Shown here: positions 8,732-15,936 of the stretch, one piece after another | Layout: each line of letters opens with the position of its first letter | Position numbering within the stretch: the first letter of the stretch is position 1 | The notes under the pieces: generated by a model | Databases searched by the model: none | What the model was told of the DNA's origin: nothing | What the model saw: the letters and a program-made list of their open reading frames with translations, nothing else | NCBI GenBank assembly: GCA_964651045.1 | Contig: CAZYVD010000026.1 | Coordinates: 1 to 33,199, forward strand | Direction of reading: 5' to 3' | Length of the DNA stretch: 33,199 bases | Source: CAZYVD01 sp964651045 | GTDB taxonomy: Bacteria; Zhuqueibacterota; QNDG01; DSAB01 | Translations under genes and position numbers: made by a program

Positions 8732-9745
8732 GTGGATTTTATGATGAAGATTTCGATAGTAATAATAGGCAGAAATGAAGAGAAACATATAGATAAATCG
8801 GTGCGATCGGTCCTGTATGCAAGCTCCAGGTTTAGAGATAGGCAGATAGTCTATGTCGATTCTGCCTCGACAGATAGAACAGTATCAATAGTAGAAAGAT
8901 ATCCTGTGAAGATCATTCGTCTTCGTCCATCATGGAAACTTACATCTGCTGCTGGGCGTTATCTGGGATATCTCCATACAGATGGTGACTATGTTTTTTT
9001 TGTTGATGGCGATACTGTAATATATAAAAAGTGGCCTTTCAGAGCAATCGAGTTCATAAAAAGCAGAGGTGATGTAGGGGGCGTGGCAGGCATCGTTCAT
9101 GAGATATTTCTCGATCAGGATGGAAAGAGGATAGGTTTTAGGAAAAATAGATATAGGCAGAGCGGATCGATCTGTGAAGTAAATGTATTTGGAGGAACCG
9201 CTGTCTACAGAAGAAGAGTGCTCGATGAGGTCGGAGCGTTTAATCCGCACATCATTGCAACTCCTGAGCTTGAACTGGCTTTGAGGATAAGGAATGCTGG
9301 ATATCGACTCTTCAGGCTGCCTGAGCCGATGGCAATTACATATGCACCTCAGAGAGAATCGGTTGGTGAGATACTTAGAAGGGCAAGGTCAGGGCTATAT
9401 TCTATGGGAAGTACTCTTAAGTACTGTCAAAAAAATAGACTATTTTTAAATTACATAAAAGAGAGAATGGGATTTATATTGACATACTTTGTTTGTTTGT
9501 TTTTCTTCTGTGCACTTCTTCTTGTCTCACTGTTTCTAAATAGTCTAGTTATCGCATCTAGTGTTGGAATAGCAATATTTACAGGAGTTGTGATATTCTC
9601 GATCAGGAAGAGAAGTATTTATGGCGTTTTTCTCAGTATTTTTAAAAGGAGTGTCATTGCATGGAAGACGATTCATTCTTACTTTACAACAAAGGTCCAT
9701 GATGCAGAAGAGTATCCAGAGGATGTAGAGGTAATCAAGGAATAG
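8732..9745 (+). CDS. Glycosyltransferase family 2 with C-terminal membrane anchor
   Basis: The N-terminus shows the GT2 (GT-A) pattern: ISIVIIGRNEEKHIDKSVRS, YVDSASTDRT and the metal-binding DGD in FFVDGDTVIY. FGGTAVYRRRVLDEVGAFNP and TPELELALRIRNAGY form the acceptor-side block with ELELALR in place of EDxxLxxR. Residues around 245-290 form two hydrophobic segments that should anchor the enzyme in the inner membrane. Three starts are possible: GTG 8732, ATG 8741 and ATG 8744. AAAGG at 8723-8727 sits 4 bp from the GTG but about 13 bp from the first ATG, so the choice is uncertain. Sugar donor unknown. Confidence 0.86.
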   Translation: MDFMMKISIVIIGRNEEKHIDKSVRSVLYASSRFRDRQIVYVDSASTDRTVSIVERYPVKIIRLRPSWKLTSAAGRYLGYLHTDGDYVFFVDGDTVIYKKWPFRAIEFIKSRGDVGGVAGIVHEIFLDQDGKRIGFRKNRYRQSGSICEVNVFGGTAVYRRRVLDEVGAFNPHIIATPELELALRIRNAGYRLFRLPEPMAITYAPQRESVGEILRRARSGLYSMGSTLKYCQKNRLFLNYIKERMGFILTYFVCLFFFCALLLVSLFLNSLVIASSVGIAIFTGVVIFSIRKRSIYGVFLSIFKRSVIAWKTIHSYFTTKVHDAEEYPEDVEVIKE

Positions 9746-9758
9746 AAGAGAAATAGAG

Positions 9759-10754
9759 ATGAAGGTATTGATGGTTACAAATATGTATCCGACTCCAGAG
9801 AGGCCCCATGCCGGTTCGTTTGTAAAGAGTCAGATCGATTCGATAAACAGAGAAGGCGTGGAAACAGAGGTCATAAACGTCAATGAGAATAGATGGCCGT
9901 TTAAATATTTAATTGCATGGTTTCGAGTTTTTAGAAAATCGCTGGATCGATCTTTTGATCTGATTCATGCACACTATGGATACAGCGGAATCATCTCTAT
10001 GCTGCAGTTCAGGCTTCCAATAGTCGTATCATTTTGTGGAGGCGATGTGCTTGGAAATCCAAACACCAGGGGAAGAATCGGATTCATATATCTTCTGGTT
10101 CTTCCTCTATCTTGGATTCTTTCGATGATTGTACCTGTAGTAATAGTAAAATCTGAAGAGATGAAATACAGGCTCCCAAAGAAGAAAAATCTATTTGTGA
10201 TTCCCAATGGTGTTGATTTTGATTTATTTAAACCTATGTCCAGAATAGAGGCAAGGAAAAGGCTGGGAATGGATCGGAATGTTAAATACGTTTTATTTCC
10301 TGCAAATCCATCATGGATCAGGAAGAACTATCAGATGGCAGCGGAGGCAATAAGTATATTGAGAAATAGAGGGTGGAATGTAGAGCTTGTAGTGATCCAT
10401 TCAATGCCGCAGGATGTTGTTCCTCTCTACATGAATGGATGCGATGCAATGGTGCTGACCTCATTCTGGGAAGGTTCACCAAATGTAGTAAAAGAGGCAA
10501 TGGCATGCAATCTGCCTATTGTTTCTGTCGATGTTGGTGATGTTGCTGCAGTACTGGATGGTTGTGATGGGTGCTACATAGCCAAGAGGAATGTCAGGGA
10601 TGTTGCCGATAAGCTGGAGATAGTTCTAAAGAGTTCGAGAAGAACCAATGGAAGAGAGTGTATAGAACATCTTGAGATTCAAAGGATTGCAAGAAAGATT
10701 ATCGGACTTTATAAACTCACGGTATCAAGATCAAGGAGGGGTAAACAGAGGTGA
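9759..10754 (+). CDS. Glycosyltransferase family 4 (second copy)
   Basis: At 331 residues this is a compact GT4. MKVLMVTNMYPTPERPHAGS is a typical GT4 opening. LIHAHYGYSG and VSFCGGDVLGNP complete the N-terminal domain, NGVDFDLFKP marks the linker, and FWEGSPNVVKEAMACNLPIV is the E-x7-E nucleotide-sugar-binding motif of the C-terminal domain. It differs clearly in sequence from the GT4 at 953, so they are not a recent duplicate. Its last codons carry AAGGAGGGG, which is the ribosome-binding site of the next gene. The next gene starts at a GTG that overlaps this stop by 4 bp. Confidence 0.88.
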   Translation: MKVLMVTNMYPTPERPHAGSFVKSQIDSINREGVETEVINVNENRWPFKYLIAWFRVFRKSLDRSFDLIHAHYGYSGIISMLQFRLPIVVSFCGGDVLGNPNTRGRIGFIYLLVLPLSWILSMIVPVVIVKSEEMKYRLPKKKNLFVIPNGVDFDLFKPMSRIEARKRLGMDRNVKYVLFPANPSWIRKNYQMAAEAISILRNRGWNVELVVIHSMPQDVVPLYMNGCDAMVLTSFWEGSPNVVKEAMACNLPIVSVDVGDVAAVLDGCDGCYIAKRNVRDVADKLEIVLKSSRRTNGRECIEHLEIQRIARKIIGLYKLTVSRSRRGKQR

Positions 10755-11854
10755 ATGAGCTTTCAGAGGCTGCATATAAATTGTATAACCATTTGAAAAG
10801 CAACCACTGGAATGGTGAGGCTCTCATAGGACCAGATCCTGGATTACGATTCAATATAAGGATATGGCGGTTTGTAAAAAGCTATCTGAGATTTTTCCCA
10901 TGGCAGGATAACAAATATTTTCTTCAGTGTCAGGGGTACTGGATATGGGACAACTGGAAACTCTACCAGTTTGACACCGATGAGGATTTCCGCAGGATAG
11001 CGATTGCTGCAAGCGATACAATACTCAGGAATCAGAGAGGTGATGGATACTGGGAATATCCACTTCGTGAATGGAGGGGGCTGATTGCAACCGTTGACTC
11101 CAACTATGCAGCACTCGGACTATTGGAAACCTTCAGGAACACAGAAGATCAGCGTTATCTGGATGGGGCATTGAAGTGGTATGAATTTTTAATAACAAGT
11201 GGCGGATTTCAGAAATACAGAGATTCTCTGGCGGTTAGATATTTTGCAGGAAGGAATGGAAGATTGGTTCCAAATAATGTCACTCTTACGCTTCAACTCT
11301 TTGCTGAGATTTATAATTTCACATCAGATGATAAGTATCTACGAAACTGTGATGAGATGATAAAATTTCTCGAGTATTCTCAGAAAGAATCGGGTGAATT
11401 TCCATATGCATTTGCCACGCCTGAAATAGACGGAAGAGATCACTTTCTATGCTTTCAATACAACTGTTTTCAATTTCTCGATCTTGCACGATTCTGGGAA
11501 ATAATAAAAGATGATAGGGTGCAGAAAATCCTGAACAGATTGATTGGATTTATCAGAAGAGGTCAGCATGAGGATGGGCATGCATGGTATGACTGCTTTA
11601 AATCGTATCCAGAAGTAACCTATTATACAGCTGTTCTTGGTGCTGCACTGCTTAAGGCCAAAACAATTGGGCTTGGCGACTTTACCAAACAACAGGAAAA
11701 AGCGTACAAGAGAGTGCTCGAACGCCAGTTTGCCGATGGAGGATTCATTCACTCCAGCAGGAATTATGGCGTATTGTCTGATAAGAGATCGTATCCGAGA
11801 TACCTGTCTATGATTTTAAAGCATCTATTGATGAGGATTGAAAATGGGAAGTAG
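10751..11854 (+). CDS. Uncharacterised protein, probable alpha/alpha toroid (glycan enzyme?)
   Basis: I do not recognise this 367-residue protein as a named family. It has repeated helix-hairpin units with a recurring 'G + aromatic' pattern: LRNQRGDGYWEYPL, DSNYAALGLLE, SQKESGEFPYAFATPE, RRGQHEDGHAWYDCFK and LERQFADGGFIHSSRN. This spacing resembles (alpha/alpha)6 or (alpha/alpha)7 barrels seen in glycoside hydrolases of the six-hairpin type, uronyl epimerases and terpene-cyclase-like proteins. No signal peptide is visible. Position in the polysaccharide operon suggests a sugar-modifying or trimming role, but this is inference from fold pattern and context. The GTG start overlaps the upstream GT4 stop by 4 bp and has a strong AAGGAGGGG behind it. 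Confidence 0.75.
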   Translation: MNELSEAAYKLYNHLKSNHWNGEALIGPDPGLRFNIRIWRFVKSYLRFFPWQDNKYFLQCQGYWIWDNWKLYQFDTDEDFRRIAIAASDTILRNQRGDGYWEYPLREWRGLIATVDSNYAALGLLETFRNTEDQRYLDGALKWYEFLITSGGFQKYRDSLAVRYFAGRNGRLVPNNVTLTLQLFAEIYNFTSDDKYLRNCDEMIKFLEYSQKESGEFPYAFATPEIDGRDHFLCFQYNCFQFLDLARFWEIIKDDRVQKILNRLIGFIRRGQHEDGHAWYDCFKSYPEVTYYTAVLGAALLKAKTIGLGDFTKQQEKAYKRVLERQFADGGFIHSSRNYGVLSDKRSYPRYLSMILKHLLMRIENGK

Positions 11855-13334
11855 CTTATCAAGAAGAGAGTTTATTAAGAGGTTGGCAGCAGGAAGTGGG
11901 GCAGTAGTGTTTGGTTCAGGAATACTTTTTGATCCTCTGCGATCAATAAGAGGCAATAACTCATTGATTTATGTTTCAGAAAACGGAACGGTATATCAGA
12001 ATGTAGATAAGGTTATCGAGCTGATGGGCGGAATAGAGAACTTCATAGGTAAAGATGATATCGTTATTATTAAACCTAACTGCCAGTGGTGGAACCAGGG
12101 TACTACAAATGTCTCTGCAATAAGAAGGTTTATCGAACTTGTCCTGAATATTAATGGATTCAGAGGAGAGATAATAGTCGCAGAAAACAATCAGAGATCA
12201 AATTATAATTCCAGGGGATGGACAGTTGAAAATGAGATCAATTACGATCCGGATGCAAGAAATCTTAATGAGTTGATAAGTCTGTTCAATGGACTCGGAT
12301 ATGAAAATGTTACAAAATATCATCTGCTGAGCAGTGATAAGGGTGGAAGAGTTGTGTCCGGCCCGGAAGAGGGTGATGGTTATGTTCACACAAACATCGA
12401 ATATAGTTTCGAAGACAGGGCAACGATAATGACCTATCCGATTTTTACTTCATCCTACAGCGGTATTACAATAGATTTTAAAAACGGTGCATGGAAGGAT
12501 GGTGACTATATTGACAAAAAGATTAAGTTTATAAATTTTTCGGTATTAAATCATCACTATCTTGGTGCAACCTGTGCAGTGAAGAACCATCTCGGGGTCG
12601 TTGATTTACCAGGAGACGATGAGGGAAGAAACGAATTTGGTCAGTTCCCGGACGGACACTACAATTTTCATTCGATTCTTACTCGTGGGATGGGAGGTGC
12701 GATCGGAAAGTTCTTTAATACTATCAGGTTTCCAGATCTTAATATTATTGCAGCAGAATGGGTTGGCTGGGGTTCGCGCGTCGATCCGGAGATGGCAATA
12801 CGGGCAAAGCGTATTCTTGCAAGCACAGATCCTGTGGCTCTCGATTTCTGGGCAACAAAATACATCCTCTATCCGCTTACTCCAGAGGATTTTGAAGATA
12901 AGGAGTATCATCATCCTGAAAACGATTATGGGCATCTCTGGAAGTATCTATATATGTGCAACTCCCAGGGCATAGGGACTATGAAGGAGGAAGAGATGAC
13001 TGTTTATAAATTTGATTTTGGATCAGGTATAAACAATAATTACACAGTAAGATCTGGATGCATTTCTGTGGCCCAGAATTATCCAAATCCATTCCAATCC
13101 TCAACAGTTGTCTCGTATGAGCTTACAAAGGGTAAGATTGTCTATATCTGTATATTTGATTCTGTGGGGAGAGTTGTGAGAAGACTCGTAAATGGTAGAT
13201 ATATGGCATCCGGTCCTCATGCCACTCTTTGGAATGGGACGGATGATAATGGCAACCATTTACCTGCTGGCATCTATATACTAAAAATAATTGCTGGAGG
13301 AGATTCATGTTCAATAAAGTTATTATTGTATTGA
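11844..13334 (+). CDS. Tat-exported DUF362 protein with C-terminal FlgD-like sorting domain
   Basis: This 496-residue protein starts with a twin-arginine signal, SRREFIKRLAAGSGAVVFGS. ATG 11844 is preferred over TTG 11838 because GATGAGG lies 8 bp upstream. The central region fits DUF362: DDIVIIKPNCQWWNQGTTN, then NFSVLNHHYLGATCAVKNHL and ILASTDPVALDFWATKYILY. The last 90 residues form a FlgD-like beta-sandwich with VAQNYPNPFQSSTVVSYEL and ending AGIYILKIIAGGDSCSIKLL, a type of domain used for secretion or surface attachment in FCB-group bacteria. DUF362 proteins are poorly characterised and some carry ferredoxin-like clusters; no CxxCxxC set is visible here. It follows the polysaccharide genes and overlaps the beta-helix gene by 28 bp, so it is probably co-expressed. 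Catalytic function unknown. Confidence 0.85.
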   Translation: MGSSLSRREFIKRLAAGSGAVVFGSGILFDPLRSIRGNNSLIYVSENGTVYQNVDKVIELMGGIENFIGKDDIVIIKPNCQWWNQGTTNVSAIRRFIELVLNINGFRGEIIVAENNQRSNYNSRGWTVENEINYDPDARNLNELISLFNGLGYENVTKYHLLSSDKGGRVVSGPEEGDGYVHTNIEYSFEDRATIMTYPIFTSSYSGITIDFKNGAWKDGDYIDKKIKFINFSVLNHHYLGATCAVKNHLGVVDLPGDDEGRNEFGQFPDGHYNFHSILTRGMGGAIGKFFNTIRFPDLNIIAAEWVGWGSRVDPEMAIRAKRILASTDPVALDFWATKYILYPLTPEDFEDKEYHHPENDYGHLWKYLYMCNSQGIGTMKEEEMTVYKFDFGSGINNNYTVRSGCISVAQNYPNPFQSSTVVSYELTKGKIVYICIFDSVGRVVRRLVNGRYMASGPHATLWNGTDDNGNHLPAGIYILKIIAGGDSCSIKLLLY

Positions 13335-15865
13335 TTACCATGACATTTTTCTGTGTTGTCAATGGTGCTGCGCCTGAAATATTTACGGTGACAACAACAA
13401 GCGATACTGGAGCCCACTCACTTAGATGGGCTATAGAGATGGCGAATCAGAATGCTGGTGCTGATACAATAGAATTTAACATCTCTTTAAGTGATCCGGG
13501 ATTTGATGGAACTGTGTGGTGGATTAGACCAAATGATGCGTTTCCACCTTTTACAGATTCTGGTACATTTATCAATGGAGCATCACAGGATTCCTCACAG
13601 GGAGACCAGAATCAGGACGGTCCAGATATTGTACTCGATGGCAGAAACATAGAGCAGACCGGTGTCGGATTACTGATATACTCGTCCAGCAATACGATAT
13701 ATGGTCTCACAATATCTGGTTTTAAAGATTATGGAATACGTATAAGGGGAAAAGAGGCCAGATTTAATAGAATCATAGGCTGTTATATCGGAACAACGCC
13801 ATCAGGTAGAGACACACTGGGAAATGGTAGCGGAATCTTTATTTCAAAAGGATCGTCAAACAATACAATAGGCGGTGAGAATATATATGAGAGGAACATA
13901 ATTTCTGGCAATTATCATAATGGAATATACTTTGACAACAGTGACAGCAATCTGGTGATAGGGAATCTCATAGGAACAGATCCTGACGGAACTCTTAGTG
14001 TGCCAAATGGAAGAGATGGGAAGTACAGCGGAATACTAATAGCAGACAGTTCTGATTTTAACATAATAGGTGGATCGAATATCCATCAGAGAAATATAAT
14101 ATCAGGAAATGGCCGCGATGGAATCAAGATAACAGTTTCAGAACACAACATTATCATCGGCAACTTTATTGGAGTCGATATTACAGGGGTTAACAAACTC
14201 GGAAATGGTGTAAGTGGTTATGGAGATGGTATAGACTTAAGAAGTGGTTCCAAGTATAACAGGATCGGGGGAAGTAAGCCTGGTGAGCGGAATGTGATTT
14301 CAAACAGTACGAACATGGGAATAAGGATTTATAAGGAGGGAACAGAATACAATACTGTTTGCGGAAATTATGTTGGAACTGACAGCAGCGGAACAGTCGC
14401 CTTTGGCAATGGGGACTTTGGTATATACATCTACGGTGGAAGCAGTAAGAACATAATTGGAGGCTACTCCAGAGCAGAGATGAATTTGATCTCTGGCAAT
14501 AGTTATGGAGTATATATTCAATATTCGGGTACAGACAGCAATCTTGTTTTAGGGAATTTTATTGGAACCGATTATTCTGGAAAGTCGCGGCTGAGTAATT
14601 TGAATGATGGTATTTATATCGCATCTGGTGCAAAGTACAACCAGATAGGACCTGGAAACATAATAAGCGGTAATAGTGGACATGGGATTCAGATCTATGG
14701 GGAACATACAGATTCCAATTCGGTAATTGGTAACTGGGTCGGTCTCGATGTTACTGGCCTCGATACACTGTCAAATTCGTATCATGGAATTGTAATACGT
14801 GGAGGAGCACGCTACAATACAATAGGAGGATGCAGTGCAGAGGATATAAACGTGGTTTCTGGAAACAGATGGAGTGGGATTGTTATTAGAGACGATTCTA
14901 CAGGGTTTAATGTTATTCAAAACAATTATTGTGGAACAGATACAAGCGGAAATGCAGGAGCCCCAAATCTGATTCATGGTGGTTATTTTATGGGTCATAA
15001 CAACGTCGTGGTTAATAATATTTTTTCTGGAAACAGATGCTGTGGAATAGCAATGGCACAATATTCAAATCAGAACGTGATTCGGGGCAACCTCATCGGT
15101 ATTGGTGCAGACAGTGTTACTGCCCTTCCAAATTACGAATCGGGTATAAGATATATAGTCTCCACAATAGCATCCTCAGACTCGATTGGACCTGGAAACA
15201 GGATATGGTATAACAGAGGTTATGGAATAGAACTTAGTGATTCTACAATTTCAGGAATAACGATTACGTGTAATTCGATAACCATGAATGATAGTGGTGG
15301 TATAGTCCTGAAGAATGGAGCAAATGGGGGGATAGACCATCCAGTAATAGATGGAGATAATCCTGTTCATGGAGTGGCGGCGCCAAACTGCAGGATAGAG
15401 ATATATTCAGATTCTACAGATCAGGGAATGATATTCGAAGGATCAGTGGAAAGTAATGGGGCTGGAGAGTGGATATTCAATGGTAGTGTTGCCGGACCAA
15501 GAGTTACTGCTATTGCAATAGACGATCGTGGTAACACATCCTCTTTTTCAGATCCGATCAATATTACTTCGATTGAAAATAAGGATATTACCGACGTGCC
15601 GGAAAGATTTCGACTTTATCAAAATTTTCCAAATCCATTCAACTCTGAGACCGTGATAAGATTTGAAGTAAAAAGAGAGTGCCATGTTCTGCTGAAGGTA
15701 TACAATCTGCTTGGTCAGGAAATTTTAAAGCTTATAGATAAGAAATATTTTCCTGGTGAGTATGAAGTTTTGCTAAACAGTAAGGTTCTCTCTTCGGGCA
15801 TATATATTTATAAAATACAAATGGATAATTTTAAGGCAGTTAGAAAGATGGTTCTTCTTGAGTAG
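13307..15865 (+). CDS. Secreted right-handed parallel beta-helix protein with sorting domain
   Basis: The 852-residue protein begins with a Sec signal peptide, MFNKVIIVLITMTFFCVVNG. Next comes a CSLREA-like segment (FTVTTTSDTGAHSLRWAIEM, ADTIEFNI). Residues about 110-660 contain many imperfect turns of the form 'NxIGG...RNIISGN..GI' alternating with 'GNxIGTDxxGxxxLGN', a right-handed beta-helix similar to NosD/pectate-lyase-like proteins. A small beta domain follows (HPVIDGDNPVHGVAAPNCRI...). The end is a FlgD-like sorting domain (YQNFPNPFNSETVIRFEV, SSGIYIYKIQMDNFKAV). Such proteins bind or cut polysaccharides at the surface; no catalytic triad can be assigned by eye. GGAGGAGA precedes the ATG inside the upstream gene. 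Confidence 0.87.
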   Translation: MFNKVIIVLITMTFFCVVNGAAPEIFTVTTTSDTGAHSLRWAIEMANQNAGADTIEFNISLSDPGFDGTVWWIRPNDAFPPFTDSGTFINGASQDSSQGDQNQDGPDIVLDGRNIEQTGVGLLIYSSSNTIYGLTISGFKDYGIRIRGKEARFNRIIGCYIGTTPSGRDTLGNGSGIFISKGSSNNTIGGENIYERNIISGNYHNGIYFDNSDSNLVIGNLIGTDPDGTLSVPNGRDGKYSGILIADSSDFNIIGGSNIHQRNIISGNGRDGIKITVSEHNIIIGNFIGVDITGVNKLGNGVSGYGDGIDLRSGSKYNRIGGSKPGERNVISNSTNMGIRIYKEGTEYNTVCGNYVGTDSSGTVAFGNGDFGIYIYGGSSKNIIGGYSRAEMNLISGNSYGVYIQYSGTDSNLVLGNFIGTDYSGKSRLSNLNDGIYIASGAKYNQIGPGNIISGNSGHGIQIYGEHTDSNSVIGNWVGLDVTGLDTLSNSYHGIVIRGGARYNTIGGCSAEDINVVSGNRWSGIVIRDDSTGFNVIQNNYCGTDTSGNAGAPNLIHGGYFMGHNNVVVNNIFSGNRCCGIAMAQYSNQNVIRGNLIGIGADSVTALPNYESGIRYIVSTIASSDSIGPGNRIWYNRGYGIELSDSTISGITITCNSITMNDSGGIVLKNGANGGIDHPVIDGDNPVHGVAAPNCRIEIYSDSTDQGMIFEGSVESNGAGEWIFNGSVAGPRVTAIAIDDRGNTSSFSDPINITSIENKDITDVPERFRLYQNFPNPFNSETVIRFEVKRECHVLLKVYNLLGQEILKLIDKKYFPGEYEVLLNSKVLSSGIYIYKIQMDNFKAVRKMVLLE

Positions 15866-15936
15866 TTAAATGGATCTCTGGCAAGGTTATTGCGAATTTA
15901 ATGAAGATCGGTAGTTATGTTGTTGGAGACAGCGAT

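Noticed and set aside
12601..12975. 124-codon + strand open frame inside the DUF362 gene
   Set aside because: Out of frame with a well-supported domain, with no start context; a shadow.
13307..15865. Tandem DNA repeats or CRISPR-like spacing in the beta-helix gene
   Set aside because: The repeats are at protein level (NxIGG / GNxIGTD turns) with variable spacing and diverged DNA; no CRISPR array is present in the window.
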